From Phragmites australis (lineage: Eukaryota; Streptophyta; Magnoliopsida; Poales; Poaceae), in the NCBI RefSeq assembly GCF_958298935.1, contig NC_084933.1, forward strand, positions 3,021,001-3,085,000: a stretch of 64,000 nt of DNA. The letters are read 5' to 3'. The notes below the pieces were generated by a model. The model ran no database searches, was not told where the DNA came from, and saw nothing but the letters and a program-made list of their open reading frames with translations. Positions 22,426 to 34,683 of this stretch are shown one piece after another. A program made the translations under genes and the position numbers. How positions within the stretch are numbered: the first letter of the stretch is position 1; every line of letters begins with the position of its first letter.

Positions 22426-23525
22426 AATTAAAGCTAGAGAGGAGCGCAGCAGCAGGGGCAGAATTGAGCATACCCGGAGGAAGCGGGGTGGAGGAGAAGA
22501 AGCAACTCGGAGGTCCCTGACCATTCTGAATTCAGCAGGTACTGGCATAACATTTTGCTCTAGTAATCAATAAAGCAAATGACCTTATAGTAATGGTGTC
22601 TTCTGAGCATACAAAGTAGGATTGGTGCGGGGGAACCGTTAAAATAATTTTAGAAGGTGAAACTGAGATGGATGTTCATATCAAAGAGCTAGAACGAAGC
22701 TCCTGTTCTAACTCATGATAAGTTGCCCGTTTTGCATGTCATTTGAGTTAAGGGATTTGGTCCAGGATCTTTGCCTACCCAACACATGAGTCAACCAATC
22801 GAGCTATTCCGGATGTTGTGCGAGAACTAGCATACACACCTCTATTAACCTCATTATGCTTACTTAACAGTTGGTTCCATCAACAAAATTTAAGATATTA
22901 CTACCGTTTTAAACTGGTTCGATTAGCAAAATCAACTAGTTCAACAAATGAACCATTAACCTGGCATGTGAGCTGTTTGCTGGCCGGTTCATTTTATCAA
23001 CTGTGCTCTCTAAGAGTTTCACTAAATCAAGATGTGTGTTGTGCTCATGATTAATAGCATGAGCACATACGACACTATCTAAGAGTTTTCTTAAATCGCA
23101 CCCAAGCTCTAAGCATCTCATGATCGCCTTTCCAGAAGGCGAATATCTGATTTCTCAAGTAGACTCTCTATCTTGGCAAGTACATACACTTAAATAACAA
23201 GATAGATGTGCAAACGGACCCAATGTGACACTGCCCGTGCGCAAAGAATTAAGGAAGAATTCCTTATGTCCCACTAGGAGCGTCCCATGTCTCTGATATG
23301 TCACTGAAAACGCTCTTATCACATCAATGCCACAATTCTTAAATTTTTACGATCTGTTAGCTTGATTCATTCACAAGTAATCCAAAATTTGTGTGTATGT
23401 AGGTAAATAAGCTTCTCTGGAAAGAAAAATATTTCCTATCAGGCATAGGGAATGAACATTGTACCGGTGGTGTCTTTGCAAGAGCCCGACAGGATAAGAG
23501 GTACTTTTTTTTTCGAAACAATTGC
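22426..23525. other. Intergenic, no gene recognised
   Basis: A purine-rich 22430-22530 segment ends CAGCAG|GTACTG, which could be a donor, but nothing else supports an exon. The rest is AT-rich. The flank of the E1 insertion lies at the right edge. Confidence 0.4.
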
Positions 23526-23530
23526 TACAC

Positions 23531-25600
23531 GGTAGAAACGAGAGTGATGACTAAGAAAGGGTTAATAGGCGTATCAATAGAATTTTTACGAAATTGATGG
23601 TCTTCTACTACTTAATCACCCAACACACCTTAAAAAAGAATGACAATAGAACGAAATACAAACATACAGCGGAAAAACTGCACCTACCTAGAAAGTTCGA
23701 AAACTCCGAAGATGGGATCAGAGAGTCCGAAGTTTCCGAGAAAAATCAAAAACCAAACTTAAAGATTCAACAAAAGGTAGATCTCATGGTTGGAATCGAA
23801 CACTAGATTCCACAACAAACCAATCCATGATTCATTCCTACAAAAAGGTTCAATTTTGAAAAAATATCACTCAAAGTTCAAAAGATGAACACAAGGTGAA
23901 GAAGATCTCCATGATGATAGTATAAAAGCAAGGGAATTCAAGACCATATCACATATGCATATGTATGTGAATTTTATGTCTTTAGCATTAAGAGGAACAA
24001 CCTCCCACGGTGTTAAAATTTCAGCTCAAAAAGAAAAAACGAAATCAATACTGAAAAGGAAAAACTTGCACACAAGGTAAGGGAACCAAGAGAGGGAAAC
24101 TAGAAGGGGGGAAATTCAAGCGTATATAACAAAATAAACTTTATTACTCAAATAGATCAGCCCTATTATATGCGGACTACAAAGATTTTTCTCTCAAAAC
24201 TCTCACCTATTACTTAGGCTAAGCATTCATCTTTCTCTCCTCTAAAACCCTAGCACAATGCTCTCATATGAGTGGCACAAGGGATCAAATTTTTGGTTCA
24301 TCCTCTCCCATAGTCCTACCCCTCTATTTATAGGTCTAGGAAACTTTAACCCCTAAGTTTTCTGGCTTTTTCCTAAAATATCTCTCTCTTCTAGTACACT
24401 CTTACCTACTACTGAGGATATTTTACTCCATTTTCTTCTCCATTCATCGGACGGCCTTGACGCCTTCACAACTTAGCTTCGCCTCGATGCAAGATTTAAG
24501 ATGGTGCCATGTACTTCTCCAATCCTCCCACGGTTTTGAGGCCAAACCATAAAAACCTAGCATGATTCTCAAAGCGTGACTAGCCGCCACTTGCTTCGAC
24601 CTGAAGCAAGCGCTCTAATGATAATGTGTGTCCTCCGTTTTACGATCTTGACTGCCGGTAAGTCTCTCCTGCTCCTGAACCCTCAGGCTGTCTTGTCACT
24701 TTCATCGGCATCCTCTTCACTTGACTTTATCAACATGCCGCCTTTATCCTCCGTTTCATATTTTACTTGACCTTCATGTGTACAGCTAGGACCACCCTTG
24801 ATTCTGCCCGACCCTCCTTGATCGTCTCGCACCAAGGACGCTTTTAGCCCCGATCACCCGCTGTCGACCCCCAAGTTGCATCCGTCACATGCACACTATG
24901 AAACAAGCAAACACATTTCTCCACACTCCAAAACATCTCCAGGCTAGCACAAAATCAAAAACTTCAACTCAAAGCACATCCTGCAGAAAATATGAACACC
25001 GAATGTTCCAGTATATTCTACTCCTGAACACCGGACCATACGGTGAGTGTAGCACTATCTGCTCGAAATTTTTTTTGCTCTCTGCAAGAAAAGATGCGAT
25101 GGAATCTTCCGATGATCACATATCCATCATCGGATAATCCGGTGTGTGCCAATCCACCGAACAATCCTTCTACAACCTCTCTGCAACAAAAGGCCTGGCT
25201 CATTTTCCGGTGTTGACAAACTCAGCACCGAACCATCTGGCATACATATTCAAACTTGGCGCCAAAAATCTCCTCTCTATAGAAAATACTCTGGCGCTCT
25301 CTAAGTCCATCGCCGAACCATCCAGTGTTTGCTTCCATTTCTGCTTCTGCACTGAAAATGCTCCGGTGCTCACTTCACCGTAACGCCGGACTATCTAGTG
25401 TGGTGAAAAACCTACACACCGGATGTTCCGATGAGGCATAATTTTCTGTACTATGAAACAATTTGCTCCAATGCAAACTTTGGTTGGCCATAAACAAGAT
25501 CATACACAAACAAGCTCATGCCAACCAAAATTATTTCAAATCCAACATTGTCAATGATTCATCACATGCAAACTAAAGCACATTTCAACTTGGTTTCTCA
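23531..25600 (-). repeat. 3' LTR of E1 (2070 bp)
   Basis: On the minus strand it begins TGAGAAACC; the plus-strand left end reads GGTAGAAACGAGAG where E2 has TGTAAGATCGAGAG, so its last CA is mutated. A minus-strand TATA box CTATAAATAG lies at 24333-24324, and AATAAAG near 24140 is a possible poly(A) signal. It matches E2 and E3 in full length. Confidence 0.9.
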
Positions 25601-25616
25601 ATCTCCTCTTGATGAG
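25601..25616 (-). other. Polypurine tract of E1
   Basis: CTCATCAAGAGGAGAT on the minus strand directly precedes the LTR start. E3 has TCATCAAGAGGGAGAT at 36971-36986. This is the plus-strand primer of copia reverse transcription. Confidence 0.8.
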
Positions 25617-26987
25617 TGCATTAACAACCCTCAAAACACAAAGATTTGAGTTTGAAGAATTGAAGCATGTCCAAGTGACCAAAACTCAAGAAAGAGAAAG
25701 AACCATGTTACTTGGCATAAGAAAGATTGCAAAAGGCCGAAGAGAGGCAAAGACAATCCACAAACCTCAAAAGAGCAAGAATAACTCAAGGACTCAGAAA
25801 CAAGTGCTCCTCTTGATGAATGCACATTTTTCATTTTTCTTTGAGGTTTGTTGCAAATATTCTCATTTCTCTTCTTTTGAAGCATATTTATGCATATTCT
25901 CATCTTTGTGCATATCCTAAAACATTAGGAACATGCAATCCTAAATGAGCTTTTACAAGTATACCACAAAGCATTTGCGAGAGCTAGAAATGTTAAAAGG
26001 CTCCGGAAGGTAGAATGTAGAGCTCACAATCGCATAGAGGCTAAAAAAAAGACAGTGACACAAGAACATGAAGCTTGACAAGCTAAAACCGAAGAATTGA
26101 TTGGCACATTTAATTTCACATAGCCGAATCATTTTCAAAGTGATCACCACATAAGTATCCACTCTTGTCGAGGCAATACAAGCATTAATAACTAGCCAAT
26201 TTTAACCTCAAGCTATGCAAACATGTGTTCATGACAGTAGGCTTTGCAAACGCCCATATATGAAATCAAGATTTAGATTGATCAAGTGATTAAAAAGAAT
26301 TAAATAGTTAGGCACATTTCTTTGAATTTCATTTTATCCTCAAGTTGCCACTTAGCCAAGCAAAATGTCACGCAACTGGGTACAGTAAACACCTTGAGGT
26401 TTCAAGACAACCGTATTGGAACACATTTTAGCACAAGAGACTAGATTTTTCAAGATTATTCAATTTCTCACAAGTTATCAAGGTGGTCACAAGATCAAGT
26501 TAAGTAGTGCCTTTATGACATAAGAAATACATGTTCCCCCAAGGTTCTATCATGAGCTAAACATTTAACAAAGAAAGAAAATATAGTGCAATGTTCTCCA
26601 ATCCACTGTCTTGAATCAAGAAGACCTATAGCAAGATATTCATCAAACTAGTCTTAACACAAGCATTGACTAAGCCTAAGTAATTATGAACATGGTGATC
26701 AAGAATGAAGCATTTCATAGCCTATATGATTCATAAAATTGCTAAATTTCATTTTAAGGAAAGAAAGCTTGCTTGAAATATATCATATCAAAGCATCAAG
26801 AAGAGCCTAAGATTAAAAGATTGCTCCACACAACTACTCAATCAACTTAGTTCAAATTCAAGTCTAGCAATCGAAAATGCTAATGACATACAAGTCAAAA
26901 ATCAACTACTATGATTATATTACATAATGAAATGTAATGTAAATGCAACAAAAGTAAAATAGAGTATGTACAAAGGACAACTCCCCC
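25617..26987 (-). other. 3' region between pol and LTR of E1
   Basis: There are no pol motifs. An open frame at 25903-25631 ends GLSLPLFGLLQSFLCQV...LQTQIFVF and stops 14 bases before the polypurine tract. E3 has a frame with the same ending (FLQTKIFVF, stop at 36955). Maximus/SIRE elements often carry extra sequence or an env-like ORF here, but similarity to those is not established. The remainder is AT-rich and frame-broken. Confidence 0.5.
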
Positions 26988-27547
26988 TCACACAATACCA
27001 TAAGGACGGCACACACCGAGCTCTCCTCTCAAATAGGCAAATATTATAGTATCTAGAGGCTTGATGAATATATCGATTAGCTGGTGTTGGGTATCTATAT
27101 AGCTCAACTCAATGTCTCCCTTTTTATTGTGATCTTTTAGAAAGTGAAATCTCACATCTATGTGTTTGGTTTTGGAGTGTTGAACTGGGTTGTTTGCTAA
27201 GCTTATGGCACTGGTGTTATCACACAAAAGTAGTACACTCCTGAAATTCAACCCAAAATCCCTCAAAGTAGCAATCATCCACAAAATTTGTAAGCAACAA
27301 CTATATATTTAGCTTCAGCAGTATACTATGCAACGCTAGATTATTTACGAGAAGACCAACACATAAGAGAAGTACCTAAGAAGTGATAAGTACCAGAGGT
27401 ACTTTTCCTATCAATTCTACAACCAGCAAAATCTGCATCCGAAAAATCTCGAAGAGGAAGCAGAAAACCAAAGCCCATACTCGAGAGTGTACTTGAGGTA
27501 CCTCAGAATACATTTCACTATTAGCGGTGAGACATTCTCAGTGAAGC
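26988..27547 (-). pseudogene. Copia RNase H of E1
   Basis: Leftward it reads DADFAGCRIDRKSTSGT near 27420-27370, WSSRK then AEAKYIVVA near 27330-27300, and LLCDNTSAISLANNPVQHSK with KHIDVRFHFLKDH (27230-27130). These are the standard copia RNase H blocks in order. Stops occur (for example after WSSRK), so it is broken. Confidence 0.88.
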
Positions 27548-28362
27548 CTAGAAGCGAGCACACAAGAAAATGGTGAAGTGGATGTCAAGTCTTGTTGCCG
27601 TCAAGTACAAGAGAGAGCCGATCATAGTTCTGTACTCCCGCTGGTCCACCTCCTCACCATCTTCATCTGGATCAAGCACGTTTGAGGTAGCCATCGGTGT
27701 CGCCAAGGGCTTCGCATCACTCATGTCAAACTTCTTCAGCAAATTCTTGGTGTACTTCATCTGGTAGACGAATGTACCTTGCTTGATTTGCAGCCCAAGG
27801 AAGAAGTTGAGCTCGCCCATACCAAGCCTTTCTAAGCTTGTAAACTCTATATGGGTATTTGGGGTGCTCAACATCCACTTCTTTCACTATTGCCTAACAT
27901 AGACCTCTTCCTGAATGAAACCATTTAGAAAAACACTCTTAACATCTATTTGATACAACTTGAAACCCTTGGATGCCGCGAATGCAAGAAGGATCCTAAT
28001 GGCTTCTAGCCTAACTATGGGTGCAAAGGTCTCTCTCTAAAGTCTATCCCTCAACCTGAGTAAAACCCTAAGCCACTAGTCTAGCCTTGTTTCTCATTAT
28101 AGATCCATCCTCCCATTGTTTGTTTTTGACAACCATTTGGTTTATATGGTGTGAACATTAGGGGTGGCTCTACAAGGACCCAAACTTTGCTTCTTTCATA
28201 GTTTTCAAGCTCTTCATGCATGGCATTGACCCAACTCGAATCAGATAAATCATGTCTAACATCATATGGCTTAAAAGAAGCAATGAATGCAAAATCAATA
28301 AAATGAGTATGAGAAACAAAATTGGAACTCGTTACCCTCTCATTGATGTCACCGATCATCAT
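27548..28362 (-). pseudogene. Copia reverse transcriptase of E1, catalytic block deleted
   Basis: The N-terminal part is seen (SSWVNAMHEELENYERSKVW near 28240) and then PIVRLEAIRILLAFA and LYQIDVKSVFLNGFIQEEVY near 28020-27900. The frame jumps from there to MGELNFFLGLQIKQGTFVYQ (27820-27760). The stretch that normally holds YVDD is missing, so about a hundred residues were lost in a deletion. The end has EYRTMIGSLLYLTATRLDI. Confidence 0.9.
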
Positions 28363-28380
28363 ATGTGGAGGGTGTCGTCA

Positions 28381-28976
28381 CTAAATGTGTTGAGGGGCCT
28401 CACGCTGTGAGTGTACCTCTCCCTCAAATACTGCTGGTGCAGATTCAAAAGTAGCTAAAGTGAAAGTAGAGGCTGCAGGATCTTCTGCTAGAGTAAAAGA
28501 AGCAGGAGGTAGCTCTGGAGTAGGTGTGGTTGAGGGAAGTAATGGATTATCCTCGTCATCACCAAGAGCTGAAAGGTCACCATCTACAAAGATGCTCTCG
28601 CTCATCTCCTGATCACCTGTACACTTAAGGACAGAACTAGCACAGGGGGTTGACTCATCAAAAGTCACATCACATGACTCTATGATGGTATTAATTTCAA
28701 GATTATAAGCCCTGTAAACACCTAAGAAAATGCTATTAAAAGAACACAACTCGAACTTATCCGGATTATCACACCTTAGGATGAAGCATTGACACCCAAA
28801 AACTCCCAAATGCGAAACCTTCGACTTTCTCCCAAAGCGCAAGTCATAAGAAGTCAAATTCAAGATCGAGCGTAAGAAAACCCGCTTTGAGATGTAGCAT
28901 GCTACGTTAATGGCCCCAGCTCAAAACTTTCTAGGAGTCCTATGCTCATCGAGCATCGTCCTAGCCATCTCAATCA
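28381..28976 (-). pseudogene. Copia integrase C-terminal half of E1
   Basis: The minus strand starts at the deletion joint with LIEMARTMLDEHRTPRKF, followed by a stop. It continues to SYDLRFGRKSKVSHLGVFGC, FNSIFLGVYRAYNLE and an acidic, Pro/Thr-rich linker ending near 28384. This is the usual copia integrase GKGY-like end and linker. The zinc finger and the first catalytic Asp residues are absent. Confidence 0.88.
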
Positions 28977-29357
28977 AAGTTAGCACCGGACCATCCGGCG
29001 CATATATTCAAACTTGATGATAAAAATCTCCTATCTGTAGAAAATACTCCGATGCTCTCTAAGTCCATCGCCGGACCATCCATTGTTTGATTCCATTTCT
29101 ACTTCAGCACTGAAAATACTCAGGTGCTTACTTCACCGTAACACTGGACTATATGGTGTGGTCAAAAACTCACACACCGAATATTCTGGTAAGACATAAT
29201 TTCCTAGACTCTAAAATAGTCTGCTCCAATTCAAACTTTGGTTAGCCATAAACAAGAACAGACGTAAACAAGCTCATACAACAAAAATCATTTCAATTCC
29301 AATATTATCAATAACTCATCATATACAAATCAAGAAATATTTCATCTTGATTTCTCA
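28977..29357 (-). repeat. 5' LTR remnant of E1
   Basis: Matches the first ~380 bases of the 3' LTR (compare 25225-25600), including TTAGCACCGGACCATCCGGC. It joins directly to integrase at about 28976/28977. The right end is followed by TACAC. Confidence 0.88.
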
Positions 29358-29509
29358 TACACTGAATTAGATCTCATGGACCCATGGATGTGTTGCGTTG
29401 CTGGTTTGAATTCTCGCTACCAATCAATAATGAGTGGATACAAAACTACATTAGCAGTCTCTTCCAATTTACATACGCTGATTCCACGAAGCAGGTGACT
29501 ATATAAGCA

Positions 29510-31178
29510 ATGGTTGCAAGTCTGCTAGACCTCTGGAACCATTGGGCGATCCAGATCCTGGTGCTCTTTAGTTTCACCCTGGAGGTTGTCCTCGTCCTCC
29601 TCGTCGGGATTTCGCAGCATGAGGCCTCCACCATGCCGAAGCTCATCCTCTAGCTGGCGTACCAGTTGGCCACCTCCACCACAATATATACCATCAGCCA
29701 CCTGTCCCTCCCCAACTTCCCGCACGAGCACCAGCTCGTGGCGTTCTGGGCACCGTTCCTCCTACTGCACCTTGGTGATCCAGTTAACATCACGGCGTAT
29801 GCGCTCCAGGGCAACGAGCTGTGGCTGCGGCACCTGCAGACTCTCACCGTGCAGGTCCTTGGAACTTCTCATGTTCTCTTCAAGCACATCAGCGGCAATG
29901 GGTCCATGGTTATGCTGGCAACTGTCTTGACATTCGCAGTCGACGTTCGTAGACGGGTTTGTAGCCCAGCGGTAAGGTTTGGTGGAGCCTTGCCTGCTGC
30001 CATGGGTTCGAACCCCGGCGTTTGCAGGGGGCACTGCCCCTTCGGGCCACGTCTCTATTTCTGATGGGTATCGTTCATCCCCTGAGGCATCTGAGCCCTC
30101 TGAAACTGGGAGTGTGAGCCTCCTTCGTGAAAAAAAAAGTATGGGAAAAGGACGTGGGCTCTCAGGTGTGGAAACCTGGATAGCATGCGGAGCTCTCTAA
30201 AGAACCAACCATCCACCAAACACAATCACTTTCACCCCCAAGATCATGGATTGGACAAAGACGAGCTCCAGCTGCGGCGTGCTCACATGCTGTTCCATAT
30301 CTGCAAGCGTGCCATAGTTGATTCTTCTGTCGACATTGACTCAGATGACCATGACACCACCGAGAAGCTTGAGAGACACTGAGCTCGGCGTATGTGGTCA
30401 TTGATGGAGATGGAGCTCTCCCTCATGTATGACATCTTGTACACCAAGGCAGCAGTCATCCACACATGGTTCGGCTACTGCATCCGACTCATCTCATCAC
30501 TCGCCCTTATCGCCTCGCTCTTGTTATTCTGCCTCAGTGGCGAAGATGGTCATAGCAGAGTTGATGTCATGGTCACATACATCTTGCTGGTCGGTGCCTA
30601 GCTCCTAGAGACAACATCACTGCTGAACGCACTGGGGTCGACCTGGACAATGCTTTTTTGTATGCCACACGCTGGAGCTGGCTTTGATACACCCTTTTGT
30701 GTGCAATGGAAGGTGGGATCGGCTTCGTCATGTGCTCGTCTCTCTTCTCTTGCTTGTTGAGGCAATCACTGGAAGAAGTAGTAGATCGTCGAGGAGGTGG
30801 CCTGGCAAAATGGGACAGTACAACATGTTGCACTTTTGCGCATGTTGCAATAAACCAATTTCACCTATACTTGGTAGGGTCTCTAAGATGTTAGGAGTCT
30901 AGGAGCTGTGGGACAGGAAGCACTACTTTGGGAAAACTCAGATTTCAGATAAAGATCAAGAAGGAGGTGAGAACGTATATGTAGAGCGATTGCACAGGGT
31001 GGGGAGGGTGAACGCACTAGACGTGCTTCGAAAGAAGTGGAGTCAGGAAGCATTGGAGGGTCTGAGATTGTATGAAGATGTCAATGAACTTATCGGAGTT
31101 GAGTTCCAAGAGGGCATAATCATATGGCACATCGCCACTGACATTTCTTTCGTCTGCACCATCTTTGTGAGACCATGA
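29510..31178 (+). pseudogene. DUF4220/DUF594 family pseudogene
   Basis: From ATG 29510 the frame reads LLDLWNHWAIQILVLFSFTL, then HEHQLVAFWAPFLLLHLG, NITAYALQGNELWLRHL and LLFCLSGEDGHSRVDVMVTY, then MGQYNMLHF and finally FQEGIIIWHIATDI. This is the grass-expanded plant membrane-protein family with DUF4220 followed by DUF594, of unknown biochemical role. In-frame stops stand at 29651-29653 (TAG for an expected Trp), 30380 and 30599; frameshifts follow near 30650. A SINE splits it at about 29950-30138. The match ends where DUF594 starts, so the C-terminus is missing. E1 inserted about 150 bp upstream. Confidence 0.85.
29950..30138 (+). mobile_element. tRNA-derived SINE in the DUF4220 pseudogene
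   Basis: TAGCCCAGCGG (29962-29972) fits the Pol III A box and GGTTCGAACCC (30005-30015) the B box, 33 bases apart. A 3' tail of nine A residues ends at 30138. It interrupts the DUF4220 frame between FAVDV and KYGKRTWAL, which are adjacent in the family. No clear TSD was found; the exact ends are uncertain by a few bases. Confidence 0.75.
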
Positions 31179-31760
31179 GAGTCATCTGCATCAGGGAAAG
31201 GGTAGGTGTTGGGTATGATCTCGGTGAACACCTTAACATCTCCTAATATAACAAACTCACCGGGAGTCCACGGGGAGCTCGTCCCCACCTCTCACACCCT
31301 GATGGGGGGCACAACCAACTTATTGGTTATGGTCCCGTTCCACCAGCACCATATATAAAGGGGGCTAAGTCGGGGTCGCTGTGCGGGGCCCTAAACCCTA
31401 AAACTGATCACATGGGGGCGATGTGCGGAGCGAAGGACGCCACCACGTCAGGATTGACTTCACCAAGCTCCCCCTCAAGTCGGCACTATGACAACACGTT
31501 CTCTTGGTGTGCTTTTCCTTCTTGCCCTTGCCAGTATTCTTGTCCCCAAACTCTTCTTCCTCATCATTTGCTTTAAGTGGATTGTACTTATATGTTTCAT
31601 CCTCCACATTGTCATCACTCACTTGAGTTTGCACTGTCATAGCTACATCTCCTCATCTACATCTCCTCCTCATCAACTCTTCTATATGGCATCTCTGGAT
31701 GCCGGTATGTCCACATGCTTCTGCTTTAAGGTGGTGTTTGATACTAGGGCCAATGATCAT
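31179..31760. other. Mixed fragments, origin unclear
   Basis: The minus strand at 31290-31160 has GTGAGTTTG and TGATGCAG, which would suit a small intron. The plus strand has ATATATAAAGGGGG near 31350. The minus strand at 31640-31400 is open and acidic/basic (for example NDEEEEFGDKNTGKGKKEK). I cannot assign these; they could be captured gene pieces or an old LTR. Confidence 0.3.
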
Positions 31761-33390
31761 GTGAATTAAGACGTGGTTTAAATTCAACATTTGACATCAT
31801 AGCCATAATTAGCCCTAATCAGACCCAATTAGACCTAATAGACTTATTTAGTGTTCGGATGATGCTAATTGATGTCAATTATATTTCTTTTGTCGTCGGT
31901 TTAGTAAATTGGCCATCAATTGAATATTCTCTAATCTAATTGGGTTCGGATAAGTAAGATTAGTTCATGGTTATGTGCATCTGATCATGAACTTGGTTGT
32001 TTATGTCTTGGGTTAATGTTAATTATGCATGTTTTAAGTGATGATTGGTTCTAATTAGCCTCGGTTAGAGCCAATTAATCATGTTTCTGAATGTATATGC
32101 ATGTTAGTGTGTTTTTTCGGGTCGGTTTGGGGGCAAATCGACATGTTTGGGGCCGAATTGAGCTCAGAGAGTTAGAGAAGGAGGATAATTGAGAAAATTG
32201 AGAAGCCCTAATGACAATCCTAAGGAATATCCCCAATTCTCCAATCTGGGACCCTTTTCCCAAATTCGAAAGCCCTAAACCCTTCTTTTTCGAAATCTCA
32301 AAACCCTAACCCAAGGAACTCAATCAAACATAGGCAGGACGTGATGTTTACATACCTTTTTATGAATTATTGTCGCTACCGGAGCCGTCGTGTTCATCCT
32401 CTTCAATGGGATTGCCTTCTTGTTTGGTTTCATCGTCGCGCGTGACCCTCTCTATTCTTGTGCGGTTCCAGTGCGACGAATATCCATCTTCCTCGCGTGC
32501 TTGTTGACATCTTCACCGGAACCCCCCTCTTATGTCGTGCACATTGGGCGCTACCATAGACCAACTGACAGCTCCACGCACGAACTTGTCTGCACTCAGG
32601 CATCGGCGTGTAGACCTTAGGTAGTACATCTGTAGCTTCCCTCCACCTCTCCTTTTCTCTCCCTATCGCCAGTGGCATTGCGTCATCAGATCTACCTCAT
32701 GCAGCGGTCGCTCTCTCTCGTGCAGTGAAGTCGGAAAGGGAGAAGGGGAAATGAACTAGGGTTAGGATTACCCGTGCCATGTTGCATTTTTGTTCGGGCC
32801 AATATCGTCGACGGACTGTCTGATCCCTCGGATGGACAGAAGCACAAGAGAGCGGCGGTTGCAGGCTATGGCGATAAGTAGTCCGGCGTGGGATGATGGG
32901 CCAGTGTTGTAGATTGGGCGCGCAACAGCACAAGGCCAAACCCCGCACAGATGGGACATGTGCAGGCGCCTTTGGGCCTCGTGGGTGGGCTGACCTAAGC
33001 TGGGCCATTTTTTAGGCCAAGGCGATTTTTAATGATAATTTTCCTTTATATTTTGTATTTTCCATTGATTTCCTGATGTTTTCTTTTAAGTACTGGAATC
33101 CTTAACGAATATAGCCCAAATTAATGATGTTTAATGCATAGGAAATTACAGTTAATTTTCTAGTTGAATTGGAACCAACACGAAGATTTTTCTAGAGAAT
33201 TTTACAATCAATTTACGTAGGTTCATAATTACTTTCTGACTAACGTTGATTGTAATTATATGTCATTTTATGTATTTATTTAAATTCTTTTCCTTTTTTC
33301 TGCACAACGGTGATACGGATTGGACTTCAATTTTTTGCATGATTTTAATCATACCAACATAGGGTTATTTTCATACAAATTATTTCTTAT
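31761..33390. other. Intergenic stretch without a recognised gene
   Basis: 31761-32280 is AT-rich. 32280-33000 is more GC-rich and, read on the minus strand, includes a GGTATGTAAAC donor-like site near 32357, but no domain is seen. It turns AT-rich again to 33390. Confidence 0.4.
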
Positions 33391-33399
33391 GATAAATTT

Positions 33400-34683
33400 T
33401 CTAATATGGCCCAAATTTTCTCTCCAGCTCTGTTGCCCCCACAATTGACAGCATAGAGCAACTTACAGGGAGCAACTTTCCCACTTTGAAGGCTAAAGTG
33501 ACAATTATCCTTGGTGTTTTGGATCTTGACTATGTACTCAGAGTTTACACTTCCACTTCTCGTGCCATTGACATGGAAATTATGATGAACTAAAGAAAAC
33601 TTATGATGCACTTTTTAAGAAGTGGGAGCGGTCTAACCGCATGTCATTATGATAATGAGGAACTCAATATCGGATGCTATAAGAGGAGCAATCCCTAATT
33701 CAAAAAATGTTAAGACATACTTGTTATATGTGGAGGAGCAATTCAAATGCACCTTGAAGGTTTATGACAGTACACTTAATCAGAAGCTCCTCAACACTAA
33801 ATATAATTATAGGTCTGGTGGCATAAGAGAGCACATCCTAATGATGAAAGACATGGCTGCAAAACTAAGGGCATGGGCACAGAAATCTCTGAATTCATTA
33901 TGACATCTCTCGCTCCTGAATTCACTCCTTTGAAGATCAACTACACACTTAAAAGGAGAAGTGGAGCATGAGTGACTTGATCCTAATGTGTGTTCAAGAG
34001 GAAGAGAGGGTGAGGGCTGAAAAGAAAGATTTTGTGAATCATGTTAGTAGCACCAACAACAAAAGAATATTCCAATGGAACTTCAAATCTAAGAAGAAGT
34101 TGTATTTCATCACTAAGCACGACAAGGCAACACAGAGGGCGTCCAAGGCGCCAGCTCCTGCCTCTCAAGAACCTAAGGATGATGGATGTCACTTCTGCCA
34201 CAAGAAGTGACACTACTAGAGAGACTGCGCTGGTTTCCAAAAGTGGCATGCAAGAAAGTGTAATAATTTAATAGCGTTCATTGATGAATCTCTTTATGCT
34301 TATTTCTCCCTTAATTCCTAGTGGATTGACTCAGATGATGTGCACAGTACCAACTCCTTATAGGGATTTCATACTGCGAGAACAGTAAGAAGGGGGCGAG
34401 CAAAGTCTTAGAATGGCCAATGAGAAGGAAGCTCAAGTCGAGACTGTTGGATCACTTCCCTTAGTTCATGATAGTGGCTTCACTCTTAGACTTAATAATG
34501 TAGTTTATGTTCCTTCCATGAGGAGAGATCTCATTTCAGTTCTGATGTTAGATGATGATGGTTTTCATTTTGGAGGCAATAAATGTGGAATTAAGTTTAA
34601 TTCAGATGTTATTGGTCTTGCCATCTGACAAGATAAACTTTATATGATTCCTCTAAATGAATCCTCTATCTTTTTTATGTCTG
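33400..34683 (+). pseudogene. Ty1/copia gag and protease relic
   Basis: ATG at 33405. In shifting frames: LTGSNFPTLKAKVTIILGVL-like opening, then ISDAIRGAIPNSKNVKTYLL, GGIREHILMMKDMAAKL and MSDLILMCVQEEERVRAEK, a zinc knuckle start (DGCHFCHKK, then a stop), the protease region with WIDSDD where DSGA is expected, and LNNVVYVPSMRRDLISV. This is a UBN2-type copia gag followed by protease. Stops and frameshifts are many, and the protease active-site motif is altered. It is cut at the start of LTR F. Confidence 0.82.

Larger units (their letters stand above)
23531..29357 (-). mobile_element. SIRE/Maximus-like Ty1/copia element E1, deleted
   Basis: Perfect TACAC duplications lie at 23526-23530 and 29358-29362. 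Reading leftward: 5' LTR remnant (29357-28977), integrase C-terminal part, reverse transcriptase, RNase H, a non-pol 3' region, the polypurine tract (25616-25601) and a complete 3' LTR (25600-23531). Most of the 5' LTR, primer site, gag, protease and the front of integrase are gone in one deletion. A second deletion removed the centre of RT. The total is 5827 bp. Confidence 0.92.

Noticed and set aside
29962..30015. A tRNA gene
   Set aside because: A and B boxes are present, but the acceptor stem does not close and the unit continues into a non-tRNA body with an A tail. It is a SINE.
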